Positions 40,173-48,812 of a DNA stretch of 64,000 nucleotides are shown piece by piece; the first letter of the stretch is position 1; each line of letters opens with the position of its first letter. The stretch lies in the NCBI GenBank assembly GCA_947645675.1, contig CANSDP010000002.1:62001-126000 (forward strand), in the 5' to 3' direction. The stretch comes from an uncultured Bacillota bacterium. GTDB taxonomy: Bacteria; Bacillota; Clostridia; Oscillospirales; Oscillospiraceae. The notes beneath the pieces are model-generated. The model searched no databases. It saw only the letters and a program-made list of their open reading frames with translations, and was not told the DNA's origin. A program made the translations under genes and the position numbers.

Positions 40173-42158
40173 TTGAACCGAAAGCTGAATAAACTGCTCC
40201 AGCCCAGCTTCCGGCTGTATTTTGTCTGTCTGACCATCTTTGCTCTGCTGTCCGCCGCCTTCTCCTGGCCGCTGGCCGGGATCGAGCTGGCGGTAGTGGC
40301 CGCTCTGGCTCTGTACAGCCGGGAGGAGTCCCGGCGCAGGCGGAGGGAGATCAACAAATATCTGGACAACTTTACCGGCACCGTGGACACCGCCACCAAG
40401 GATACCATGGTCAACTCCCCTCTGCCCATGGTGCTCTTCCGCCCGGAGAGCGACGATATCATCTGGACCAACGACCGCTTTTTAAAGCTCTCCGACCAGC
40501 GGGAGCACCTGTACGACGCCAAGCTGTCCGCCCTGATCCCCAACTTCGATGTCCACTGGCTGATGGAGGGCAAGAACCAGTGCCCCGGCGAGGTGGAGTA
40601 CGCCGGCCGGCGGTTCCTGGTCTTTGGCCACCTGGTGCGCGCCGGAGGCCGCGGCGGCGGCTTTTTGGCCACCACCTACTGGGTGGATGTCACCGAGCTG
40701 TCCCTCACCCGGGAGCGGTATCAGGACAGCCGCCCGGTGGCGGCGGTGCTGCTGCTGGACAACTATGACGATCTTTTAAAGAACCTCAGCGAGAACGAGC
40801 GCTCCAACATCATGGCGGAGATCGACTCCCGTCTGGAGAAGTGGGTGGCCCACACCGGTGGCTTCCTGCGCCGCTATCAGCGGGAGCGCTACCTGTTCAT
40901 CTTTGAGGAGCGCTACCTGCCTAAATTTGTGGAGGAGAAGTTTGACATTTTGGACGCTGTCCATCAGGTGGTCAACCCCAGCGGGATGAACGCCTCCCTG
41001 TCCATCGGCATGGGCAAGGACGGGGACAGCTACCGGGAGCTGCTGGACTTCGCCAACCTGTCCATTGATATGGCCCTGTCCCGAGGAGGCGACCAGGCGG
41101 TCATCCGCAACAAATTCACCTTCGAGTTCTACGGGGGCCGGTCCAAGGAGACGGAGAAGCGGACCAAGGTGAAAAGCCGGGTGATGGCAAACGCCCTGTC
41201 CTCCCTGGTGTCCGACTCCTCCCAGGTCTTTATCATGGGCCACAGGCAGGCGGACAACGACGCCGTCGGGGCCGCCGCCGGGGTGTGCGCCCTGTGCCGG
41301 AAGAACGGGGTCCCCGCCCATATCATCCGGGAGTCCGGCTGTCCCCCCTCCCAGGAGCTCATCGACCGGCTGAGCCAGCTGCCCGAGTATCACGACTGCT
41401 TCCTCTCCGCCCAGGAGGCCCTGATTATCGCCGACAACCGGTCTCTTGTGGTGGTGGTGGACACCAACCGCCCCGAGCAGGTCCAGGCCCTGGAGGTCCT
41501 CCAGTCCTGCAACCGGGTGGCCGTCATCGACCACCACCGCCGGGCGGCCACTTATATCGAGGGCGCTGCCCTGAACTACCATGAGCCCTACGCCTCCTCC
41601 GCCTCCGAGCTGGTCACCGAGCTGCTCCAGTACGTGATGGAGCCGGCCAATCTCCTCCGGGCGGAGGCCGAGGCCCTTCTGGCCGGCATCGTGCTGGATA
41701 CCAAAAATTTCACCATGCGCACCGGCGGGCGGACCTTCGAGGCCGCGGCCTTCCTCCGCCGCTCCGGGGCGGACACCGCCGAGGTGAAAAAGCTGTTCCA
41801 GAACGACCTGGCGGGCACCATCGCCAAGTACTCCATCATCCAGAACGCCAAGCTCTATAAGAACAATATCGCCATCGCCGTGGCCAGCCACCCCGTGGGC
41901 CGGGTCACCGCCGCCCAGGCGGCGGACGAGCTTCTGAACATCATCGGCATCGACGCCTCCTTTGTCATCTCCCCCGACGGCGAGCGGGTGAACATCTCCG
42001 GCCGCTCCATGGGGGACACCAACGTTCAAATTATTTTGGAGAAGCTGGGGGGCGGGGGCAACGCCGCCGCCGCCGGCGGGCAGATCACCGGCCAGACGGT
42101 GGACGAGGTGGCCTCCGCCCTGGCCAGGGCCATTGACCAGTACCTGGCGGAGGAGTAA
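40173..42158 (+). CDS. gdpP: Cyclic-di-AMP phosphodiesterase GdpP (DHH/DHHA1)
   Basis: 661 residues. Two TM helices (about 12-28 and 33-47), a PAS-like domain (about 75-165), a degenerate GGDEF domain (about 185-310), then DHH with MGHRQADNDAVGAA (about 354-367), VVVDTNRP and VIDHHRRA, and a C-terminal DHHA1 domain with GGGGNAAAAGGQ. Hydrolyses c-di-AMP, linked to wall and potassium homeostasis. TTG start at 40173 following AGAGGGGG. Gene order gdpP-rplI-dnaB is the usual one in Clostridia, here with one small gene inserted. Confidence 0.96.
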   Translation: MNRKLNKLLQPSFRLYFVCLTIFALLSAAFSWPLAGIELAVVAALALYSREESRRRRREINKYLDNFTGTVDTATKDTMVNSPLPMVLFRPESDDIIWTNDRFLKLSDQREHLYDAKLSALIPNFDVHWLMEGKNQCPGEVEYAGRRFLVFGHLVRAGGRGGGFLATTYWVDVTELSLTRERYQDSRPVAAVLLLDNYDDLLKNLSENERSNIMAEIDSRLEKWVAHTGGFLRRYQRERYLFIFEERYLPKFVEEKFDILDAVHQVVNPSGMNASLSIGMGKDGDSYRELLDFANLSIDMALSRGGDQAVIRNKFTFEFYGGRSKETEKRTKVKSRVMANALSSLVSDSSQVFIMGHRQADNDAVGAAAGVCALCRKNGVPAHIIRESGCPPSQELIDRLSQLPEYHDCFLSAQEALIIADNRSLVVVVDTNRPEQVQALEVLQSCNRVAVIDHHRRAATYIEGAALNYHEPYASSASELVTELLQYVMEPANLLRAEAEALLAGIVLDTKNFTMRTGGRTFEAAAFLRRSGADTAEVKKLFQNDLAGTIAKYSIIQNAKLYKNNIAIAVASHPVGRVTAAQAADELLNIIGIDASFVISPDGERVNISGRSMGDTNVQIILEKLGGGGNAAAAGGQITGQTVDEVASALARAIDQYLAEE

Positions 42159-42214
42159 AACATGAGCGGGCCGGAAAGCCGCGGCGCATTTCTATAGAAA
42201 GGACAGATTTTAGT

Positions 42215-42493
42215 ATGAATGTTCTGTGCAGAAGAAAAAACCGCATTGTAATCTTTTTCATCGTTTTTGTTCTCAGTACGGTACTGATTCTAGCGTCTAT
42301 GTCCTTGGGTGAGTTTTTTGCGCGGGATTGGGGCAGTTCCAGCGCTTGGTCCGGAGAGGATGAGGACCGATACGCGCTGACAGTGCGGCAGGCGGGGCTG
42401 CTGACAGGTGGAGTGTCCGGCCTGGGGTTGATATTGGACCTGACTAAACTGGAGGAGAAACCTGCGCAGTCCTGGCGAGAAGAACAAAATTAA
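42215..42493 (+). CDS. Hypothetical one-TM protein, 92 residues
   Basis: Basic N-terminus (CRRKNR), one TM helix at about 10-30 (VIFFIVFVLSTVLILAS), an acidic middle (SGEDEDRY) and a hydrophobic patch LLTGGVSGLGLILDL at about 62-76, then a charged tail. No family recognised. AAAGGACAG lies upstream of the ATG. Lower GC and different codon use than gdpP and rplI on either side suggest a recent insertion. Whether it is expressed is unknown. Confidence 0.6.
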   Translation: MNVLCRRKNRIVIFFIVFVLSTVLILASMSLGEFFARDWGSSSAWSGEDEDRYALTVRQAGLLTGGVSGLGLILDLTKLEEKPAQSWREEQN

Positions 42494-42590
42494 AGGAGAG
42501 AATCAGACTCCGGCGCAAGATCACAATTTCCGACGGACGGCCGTAAGCCGCCCCTACAACAAAAACATAACCAGAAAGGATTTGATTGAA

Positions 42591-43037
42591 ATGAAAGTCA
42601 TTTTACAGCAGGACGTGCGCGGCCAGGGCAAGAAGGGCCAGCTGGTGGAGGTCTCCGACGGCTACGCCCGGAACTTCCTTCTGCCCCGGAAGCTGGCCGT
42701 CTCCGCCACGGCGGAGAACGTGAACACCATGAAGCAGCAGGAGAAGGCCCGCAAGGCTCAGGAGGCCGCCGAGAAGGCGGAGGCCGAGGCCCTGTCCAAG
42801 AAGCTGGAGGGGCTGATGGTGAAGATTCCCGCCAAGGCCGGCGAGGGCGGGCGGCTCTTCGGCGCGGTTACGGGAAAGGAAATTTCCGACGCCCTGTCCG
42901 CCCAGCACGGCGTCAGCATCCCCAAGGCCAAGCTGGTCCTGGATGAGCCCATCAAGTCCTGCGGCAGCTACCAGATCAAGGCCAAGCTGGGCTATGAGGT
43001 CAGCGGCGCCGTCAACGTGATGGTAACGGAGGGGTAA
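42591..43037 (+). CDS. rplI: 50S ribosomal protein L9
   Basis: 148 residues, the family length. Starts MKVILQQDVRGQGKKGQLVE, the L9 N-terminal domain with its conserved GYARNFL, followed by a long connecting helix (about 40-75) and the C-terminal rRNA-binding domain (GGRLFGAVTGKEI). ATG at 42591 is chosen over an upstream TTG that sits too close to GAAAGGA. A partial R3 repeat precedes it and an R2 repeat follows. Confidence 0.97.
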   Translation: MKVILQQDVRGQGKKGQLVEVSDGYARNFLLPRKLAVSATAENVNTMKQQEKARKAQEAAEKAEAEALSKKLEGLMVKIPAKAGEGGRLFGAVTGKEISDALSAQHGVSIPKAKLVLDEPIKSCGSYQIKAKLGYEVSGAVNVMVTEG

Positions 43038-43056
43038 CCGCCGAACATATCCGTGT

Positions 43057-43132
43057 GTAGGGCGCGACGACCTGGCGCGCCGCCACGAAAGCAATTCCGT
43101 TAATCCGGCGCGCCGGGGTCGTCGCGCCCTAC
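43057..43132. repeat. Dispersed palindromic repeat R2
   Basis: GTAGGGCGCGACGACCTGGC ... GCCGGGGTCGTCGCGCCCTAC-type arms of about 25 bp with a ~25-nt loop, in the rplI-dnaB gap. Confidence 0.8.
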
Positions 43133-43156
43133 GGCATAAAAAGAGAGGTGACCTCA

Positions 43157-44518
43157 TTGCCTACAGAGACGGACGAATTACTGCTCCGGCAGCTGCCCCA
43201 CAGCGTGGAGGCGGAGCAAGCGGTGCTGGGCTCCATGCTCATCGACCCCCGGTGTGTGTCAGAGGTCATCGACAAGCTGCGTACCGACGACTTCTACATC
43301 CGCCAGAATAAGGAAATTTATGAGACCATCTACTCCATGTTCAACTACTCCCTCACCATCGACCCGGTGACGGTGCTGGAGAACATGAAGCAGAACGGCT
43401 ACTATGACGAGAACCAGTCCCGGGGCTACATTTTACAGCTCATGGACACCACCCCCACCGCCGCCAACGTGGGGGAGTACATCGAGATCATCAAGGACAA
43501 AACCCTTCTGCGCCGGGTGGCCGAGGCGGCGGGGGAGCTGACCGCCATGATCCAGGAGGGGACCTCCACCGGTCAGGACATCCTGGAGGCGGCGGAGCAG
43601 CGCATCTACGCCATCCGTCAGGGCCGCGCCGCCCGGGGGCTGGTGCCCATTTCCGACGTCATCATCGACGTGTACGACCGCCTGGAGGAGCTGGCCGCCA
43701 GCGAGAACGCCATCCCGGGCATGTCCACCGGCCTGCGGGACCTGGATCGGGCTATCTCCGGCCTGAACAACACCGACCTGATCCTCCTGGCCGCCCGTCC
43801 CGGCATGGGCAAGACCTCCATGGCTTTGAACGTCCTTTTGGACGCGGGCAAGAAATCGGGGAAAAAGGTTGCCTTTTTCTCCCTGGAGATGAGCCGGGAG
43901 CAGCTGGCCCTGCGGCTGATCTCCAGCGAGTGCTTTGTAGACAACAAGAAGCTGGTCACCGGCAAGCTGTCCGACGAGGATTGGGAGAGCGTGGCCGCCG
44001 CCGCCGACTCCCTCAACCGCTCCACCATCTACATCGACGACGACTCCTCCGTCACTGTGGCCGACATCAACGCCAAGTGCCGCCGGGTGGAGAACCTGGG
44101 GCTCATTGTCATCGACTACCTCCAGCTGATGCAGTCAGCCGGAGGCAAGTCCAATAACCGTGGTGAGAACCGCCAGCAGGTGGTCTCCGACATCTCCCGG
44201 AGCCTGAAAATTATGGCTAAGGAGCTGAATGTCCCCGTCCTGTGCCTCAGCCAGCTGTCCCGGGCCAACGAGTCCCGGAACGACAAGCGCCCCATGCTCT
44301 CCGATCTGCGGGAGTCAGGGGCCATTGAGCAGGACGCCGACATCGTCCTCTTCCTCTACCGTGAGGGGTATTACAACAAGGACACCGAGAACCCCAATCT
44401 GGCCGAGTGCATCATCGCCAAGAACCGCCACGGCGAGACGGGCACCGTTGAATTGCAGTGGACCCCCGAGTTCACCACCTTTACCGACATGGAAGGGCGG
44501 CGGGAGAAATATCCCTAG
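43157..44518 (+). CDS. dnaB: Replicative DNA helicase DnaB
   Basis: 453 residues. N-terminal DnaB domain beginning RQLPHSVEAEQAVLGSML, a linker helix, then the RecA-like ATPase: Walker A ARPGMGKTSMAL (about 213-224), FFSLEM, VIDYLQLM (Walker B) and LSQLSR. Hexameric fork helicase. The TTG at 43157 has AGAGGTG at a 6-nt spacing and is preferred; a GTG at 43148 lies within that site. Follows rplI as in most Bacillota. Confidence 0.97.
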   Translation: MPTETDELLLRQLPHSVEAEQAVLGSMLIDPRCVSEVIDKLRTDDFYIRQNKEIYETIYSMFNYSLTIDPVTVLENMKQNGYYDENQSRGYILQLMDTTPTAANVGEYIEIIKDKTLLRRVAEAAGELTAMIQEGTSTGQDILEAAEQRIYAIRQGRAARGLVPISDVIIDVYDRLEELAASENAIPGMSTGLRDLDRAISGLNNTDLILLAARPGMGKTSMALNVLLDAGKKSGKKVAFFSLEMSREQLALRLISSECFVDNKKLVTGKLSDEDWESVAAAADSLNRSTIYIDDDSSVTVADINAKCRRVENLGLIVIDYLQLMQSAGGKSNNRGENRQQVVSDISRSLKIMAKELNVPVLCLSQLSRANESRNDKRPMLSDLRESGAIEQDADIVLFLYREGYYNKDTENPNLAECIIAKNRHGETGTVELQWTPEFTTFTDMEGRREKYP

Positions 44519-44526
44519 GTATTTGT

Positions 44527-44602
44527 GTAGGGCGCGACGACCCGGCGCGCGGTCTCGAACACGGACCGGTCAACGCGGCGCGCCGGGGTCGTCGCGCCCT
44601 AC
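44527..44602. repeat. Dispersed palindromic repeat R2 (followed by half R3)
   Basis: Arms GTAGGGCGCGACGACCCGGC and CGGGGTCGTCGCGCCCTAC; a half R3 (GGCGGATTATATCCGCCCC) follows at 44617-44638. Fills the dnaB-tilS gap. Confidence 0.8.
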
Positions 44603-44662
44603 AATGCTACGGCCAAACAGGCGGATTATATCCGCCCCTACATAGAAAGGCAGGTCCTGCCA

Positions 44663-46054
44663 TTGCTGAAAACCGTTGAAAATTTTATTCGTGAGCAGGA
44701 CCTGATCCCCGCCGGGTCCACGGTGCTGTGCGCCGTATCCGGCGGAGCGGACTCCATCGCCATGCTCCATATCCTCTACCGCCTCCGGGACCAGCTGGAC
44801 TTCACCCTGGCCGCCGCCCACTACAACCACCAGCTGCGGGGGGCGGAATCCGACCGGGACCAGCGGTTTGTGGAGCAGTTCACAGCTCTGTGCTGCGGGG
44901 AACACCGGCTGGCCCGGGGGGATATCGTCCCAGCCGTCCGGCTGTACACCGGCTCGGGAGACGTGGCCCGCCAATCCCGCCTCCGGGGGACGGGCATTGA
45001 GGAGACCGCCCGGGATATGCGCTATGCCTTTCTCCGCCAAACGGCGGAGGAGGCGGGAGCGGACCTGATTGCCACCGCCCACACCGCCAGCGACAATGTG
45101 GAGACCATCCTCTTCCACCTGGCCCGGGGCGCCGGACTGCGGGGGCTGGGGGGCATCCTGCCCCGGCGGGATAACATCATCCGCCCCCTTCTCACCGTCA
45201 CCCGCCGGCAGGTGGAGGACTACCTCCGCCTCTGGTGCCTGCCCTGCATGGAGGACAGCTCCAACGACAACGACGATTACACCCGCAACCGCATCCGCCA
45301 TCAGGTCCTCCCGGTGCTGGAGGACGTGGCCCCCGGCTTTGCCGCCCGGCTGGTGAACACCGCCGCGCTCCTCCGGGCGGACGAAGAGGTGCTCACCGAT
45401 CAGGCACGGGCTCTGGCGGAGAGCGCCCGGGTCCAGGACGGGGGGCTTTCGGTGAGCGCGCGGGCCATTGCCGCCGCCCCCGATCCTGTCGCCAGCCGCT
45501 GCCTCCGGCTTCTGCTGGGGCGGCTGTGGGGGGGCGACCAGAACTGCGGGGCGGCCCACCTCAGCGCCCTGCTCCGGCTGTGCCGGGGGACATCCCCTTC
45601 GGCGGAGCTCTATCTGCCCCGCAATACCAACGCCCGCCGGTCCTACGACAGGCTGCTGCTGGTCCCCCGCATCGGGCTCATCCCCTTGGAGGTGGCCACG
45701 CTGTCCCTGCCCGGACATCAGGACTGCGGCCCCTGGCACATTTCGGTCCAACGGGAGGACTTCCGCGGCCAGCCTCAGACGCCTTGGGACTTCTGGCTGG
45801 ACGGGGCGGCCATTCAAGCACTCACCGTCCGCCCCCGCCGCGCCGGCGACCGCCTCACCCCCCCGGGGAGGCTGGGGAAAACGGTGAAAAAATGGATGAT
45901 TGAGGAGCGCCTGCCCCGCTTCCAGCGGGACGCCCTGCCCGTCTTTGACTGCTGCGGTCAAATCGCCGCCGTGGCCGGACTGGGCCCCGACCGAAGCTTC
46001 GTCCCCCGGGAGGGACAGCACGCCTGGCATATCACCGTGTCCAACATTGAATGA
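44663..46054 (+). CDS. tilS: tRNA(Ile)-lysidine synthase TilS
   Basis: 463 residues. The PP-loop ATP pyrophosphatase motif SGGADS (26-31) opens the catalytic domain; AHYNHQLRG and TAHTASDNVET are family signatures. The TilS substrate-binding and C-terminal domains follow (RPRRAGDR and a basic end). Converts C34 of tRNA-Ile(CAU) to lysidine so it reads AUA. TTG start at 44663, about 12 nt after GAAAGG. Part of tilS-hpt-ftsH. Confidence 0.95.
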   Translation: MLKTVENFIREQDLIPAGSTVLCAVSGGADSIAMLHILYRLRDQLDFTLAAAHYNHQLRGAESDRDQRFVEQFTALCCGEHRLARGDIVPAVRLYTGSGDVARQSRLRGTGIEETARDMRYAFLRQTAEEAGADLIATAHTASDNVETILFHLARGAGLRGLGGILPRRDNIIRPLLTVTRRQVEDYLRLWCLPCMEDSSNDNDDYTRNRIRHQVLPVLEDVAPGFAARLVNTAALLRADEEVLTDQARALAESARVQDGGLSVSARAIAAAPDPVASRCLRLLLGRLWGGDQNCGAAHLSALLRLCRGTSPSAELYLPRNTNARRSYDRLLLVPRIGLIPLEVATLSLPGHQDCGPWHISVQREDFRGQPQTPWDFWLDGAAIQALTVRPRRAGDRLTPPGRLGKTVKKWMIEERLPRFQRDALPVFDCCGQIAAVAGLGPDRSFVPREGQHAWHITVSNIE

Positions 46055-46070
46055 AAGGAAGAAAATTTCC

Positions 46071-46613
46071 ATGTTAGAGAAAGATATTCAGGAGATATTA
46101 TTTACTGAGGAGCAGCTGAAAAACCGGGTCCAGGAGATCGCCCGTCAGATTGAGGCGGACTACGCGGGCAAGGAGATCATGCTCATCAGCGTGCTCCGGG
46201 GGTCGTTCATCTTCATGGCCGACCTGTGCCGGGCCATCGACCTGCCCTGCACCCTGGACTTCATGTCCGTCTCCTCCTACGGCACCGGCACCACCTCCAG
46301 CGGCCAGGTCCAGATCACCAAGGACCTCACCGAGGATATTACTGGCCGGCACGTCATCGTGGTGGAGGACATTCTGGACAGCGGCAACACCCTCAGCTAT
46401 CTTTTGAACATTTTGAACCACCGCCACCCCGCGTCCGTCCGGCTGTGCACCCTGCTGGATAAGCCCGACCGCCGGACCAAGCCGGTGGACCTGCACTACT
46501 CCGGCTTTACCATCCCAGACGCCTTTGTGGTGGGCTACGGCCTGGATTACGCCGAAAAGTACCGCAACCTCCCCTACATCGGCATTTTAAAGCCGGAGGT
46601 CTACGGAGGGTAA
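46071..46613 (+). CDS. hpt: Hypoxanthine phosphoribosyltransferase
   Basis: 180 residues; purine salvage enzyme making IMP/GMP from hypoxanthine/guanine and PRPP. PRPP-binding motif [14 protein letters not shown] (about 95-108), SVLRGSFIF loop and [20 protein letters not shown] near the C-terminus. ATG at 46071 follows AAAGGAAG. Lies between tilS and ftsH as in B. subtilis and Clostridia. Confidence 0.96.
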   Translation: MLEKDIQEILFTEEQLKNRVQEIARQIEADYAGKEIMLISVLRGSFIFMADLCRAIDLPCTLDFMSVSSYGTGTTSSGQVQITKDLTEDITGRHVIVVEDILDSGNTLSYLLNILNHRHPASVRLCTLLDKPDRRTKPVDLHYSGFTIPDAFVVGYGLDYAEKYRNLPYIGILKPEVYGG

Positions 46614-46632
46614 CAGGAAAGGAATTCATGCT

Positions 46633-48516
46633 ATGAGACGCTTTGGCCCGCGGGATGTCGTCCTCTATGTGCTGCTGGGACTGATGATCTTCTTCACCTT
46701 CAGCACCCTCCAGCATATGGACCAGAACGACACGCCCACCTACAGTCAGATCCGCACCCTGTTCCTCCGGGAACGGGTGGAGTACTTCACCCTGGAAGGC
46801 AAGACCCTCACCCTGTCCCTCCGGGACCAGAACGGAGGGGAGTCTGTCCGGCTCACCTATCAGGTGGCCAACCCCGCTATGTTCCAGGAGGACATGAGGG
46901 AGATCATCAACGAACAGCTGTCCTCCGGTGTGCTGAAGGGGTATGACTATCCCCCCGGCGTGGAGGGCTCCTGGTGGTACAACCTGATTCCCTACCTGGT
47001 GGCGGCGGCGGTGCTGTGCCTGTTCTACTTCCTTTTGGTCCGTCAGCGGGGAACCAGCGGCGGCGGAGGGGGCGCGCCCGGCGCGGCCCGGTTCGGCCAC
47101 GCCCGGACCCGCACCCTGTCCGACCAGGGGAAGAAGGTCACCTTTCAGGACGTGGCCGGGGCGGAGGAGGAGAAAGAGGAGCTCCAGGAGATTGTAGAGT
47201 TCCTCCGGGACCCCCAGAAATTCACCTCCCTGGGCGCCCGCATCCCCAAGGGCGTGCTGCTGGTAGGCCCTCCAGGCACCGGCAAGACCCTCATTGCCAA
47301 GGCGGTGGCCGGGGAGGCCGGGGTGCAGTTTCTGTCCATCTCCGGCTCCGACTTTGTGGAACTCTACGTGGGCGTGGGCGCGTCCCGGGTCCGTGACCTC
47401 TTCGATCAGGCCAAGAAGGACGCCCCGGCCATTGTGTTTATCGACGAGATCGACGCCGTGGGCCGTCAGCGGGGCACCGGCCTGGGCGGCGGCCACGACG
47501 AGCGGGAACAGACCCTGAACCAGCTGCTGGTGGAGATGGACGGCTTCGCCTCAAACGAGGGGGTCATCGTGATCGCCGCCACCAACCGGCAGGACATCCT
47601 GGACCCGGCCCTCCTGCGGCCCGGACGGTTTGACCGGCAGATCTATGTGGGCCTGCCCGACATCAAGGGCCGGGAGGACATTTTGAAGGTCCACGCCCGG
47701 GAAAAGCCTCTGGCGGAGGACGTGGTCCTCAGAGAGGTGGCCCGGGCCACCTCCGGCTTCACCGGGGCCGACCTGGAAAATCTGCTCAACGAATCCGCCC
47801 TGCTGGCCGCGCGGTCAGACCGGCGGTTCATCACCCGGTCCGATCTCCATGAGGCCATGCTCAAGGTGATTGCCGGCCCGGAGAAGCGCAGCCGGGTGGT
47901 CACCGAGCGCACCCGGACCCTCACCGCCTATCATGAGGCGGGCCACGCGGTGGTGATACATGAGCTGTCCACCGCCGATCCGGTCCACCAGATCACCATC
48001 ATTCCCCGGGGACAGGCGGGGGGCATGACCATCTCTCTGCCCGACGAGGACCGGGCCTATCAGTCCAAAAAGGAGCTCACCGAGCAGATTGCCCGGTGTC
48101 TGGGCGGACGGGTAGCGGAGCAGCTGGTTTTGGGAGATATCTCCACCGGCGCGGGCAGCGACATTCAGCGTGCCTCCTCTATTGCCCGAAACATGGTCAT
48201 GCGCTACGGAATGAGCAGCAAGCTGGGCAGCGTCACCTTTGAGAGCGGCCACGACGAGGTATTCATTGGCCGCTCCATGGCCCAGGCCAAGAGCTATTCC
48301 GAGGAGACCGCCAACCTCATTGACCAGGAGGTCAAGGACCTCATCGACAGCGCCTACGCCGACTGTGAGCGCATCCTCATCCAGCGCCGCCATGAGCTGG
48401 AGGTGGTGGCCCGGTACCTCCTGGACCATGAGACCATGGAGGCCGAGACCTTTGCCAAGGTCTTTGACAACCCGGAGGCCGAGGAGCTGGCCCCCTACCG
48501 GGATGTCAAGCCCTGA
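46633..48516 (+). CDS. ftsH: ATP-dependent zinc metalloprotease FtsH
   Basis: 627-residue membrane AAA+ protease. TM1 about 9-25, a ~90-residue extracytoplasmic domain, TM2 about 116-136, a Gly-rich linker, AAA domain with Walker A GPPGTGKT (about 210-217), FIDEIDAVG, second region of homology [18 protein letters not shown] (split), and zinc site HEAGH (about 434-438) of the M41 peptidase domain. Family-typical length. AGGAAAGG upstream of the ATG. Confidence 0.97.
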   Translation: MRRFGPRDVVLYVLLGLMIFFTFSTLQHMDQNDTPTYSQIRTLFLRERVEYFTLEGKTLTLSLRDQNGGESVRLTYQVANPAMFQEDMREIINEQLSSGVLKGYDYPPGVEGSWWYNLIPYLVAAAVLCLFYFLLVRQRGTSGGGGGAPGAARFGHARTRTLSDQGKKVTFQDVAGAEEEKEELQEIVEFLRDPQKFTSLGARIPKGVLLVGPPGTGKTLIAKAVAGEAGVQFLSISGSDFVELYVGVGASRVRDLFDQAKKDAPAIVFIDEIDAVGRQRGTGLGGGHDEREQTLNQLLVEMDGFASNEGVIVIAATNRQDILDPALLRPGRFDRQIYVGLPDIKGREDILKVHAREKPLAEDVVLREVARATSGFTGADLENLLNESALLAARSDRRFITRSDLHEAMLKVIAGPEKRSRVVTERTRTLTAYHEAGHAVVIHELSTADPVHQITIIPRGQAGGMTISLPDEDRAYQSKKELTEQIARCLGGRVAEQLVLGDISTGAGSDIQRASSIARNMVMRYGMSSKLGSVTFESGHDEVFIGRSMAQAKSYSEETANLIDQEVKDLIDSAYADCERILIQRRHELEVVARYLLDHETMEAETFAKVFDNPEAEELAPYRDVKP

Positions 48517-48550
48517 ATATAATTTTTCTCGCAAATTGGGAATTTTCCTC

Positions 48551-48579
48551 TTTACAAACATCCTCAAAGATGCTATACT
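48551..48579 (+). promoter_or_regulatory. tRNA-Arg promoter
   Basis: TTTACA (48551-48556), 17 bp, TATACT (48574-48579), about 21 bp before the tRNA. Confidence 0.75.
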
Positions 48580-48600
48580 AGCATAGCGCCTTTGAGATGT

Positions 48601-48677
48601 GCGTCCGTAGTTCAATTGGATAGAGCGTCAGATTCCGGTTCTGAATGTTGGGGGTTCGAGTCCCTTCGGGCGTGCCA
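48601..48677 (+). tRNA. tRNA-Arg (anticodon CCG)
   Basis: 77 nt including an encoded CCA. Acceptor GCGTCCG pairs with CGGGCGT (one G-T and one T-G wobble); the anticodon stem TCAGA/TCTGA closes the loop TTCCGGT, giving anticodon CCG (reads CGG). T-arm GGGGG-TTCGAGT-CCCTT contains two wobble pairs. Confidence 0.95.
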
Positions 48678-48678
48678 G

Positions 48679-48719
48679 AAAAAGCCATGAGATTTTTGAT
48701 CTCATGGCTTTTTGTTTTT
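48679..48719 (+). terminator. tRNA-Arg terminator
   Basis: AAAAAGCCATGAGAT / ATCTCATGGCTTTTT 15-bp stem followed by GTTTTTC. Confidence 0.92.
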
Positions 48720-48759
48720 CAGTCCGCCCCGCGTTCAGAGACTTTATTTCGAGAAAGAA

Positions 48760-48793
48760 GCCCGCCCTGTGCCGGTATGGCACAGGGCGGGTC
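48760..48793 (-). terminator. Terminator of the giant SLH gene
   Basis: GCCCGCCCTGTGCC / GGCACAGGGCGGG 14-bp stem, followed on the minus strand by TTCTTTCTC. Confidence 0.8.
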
Positions 48794-48812
48794 TTTGCGT
48801 GGTAAATCCGAT

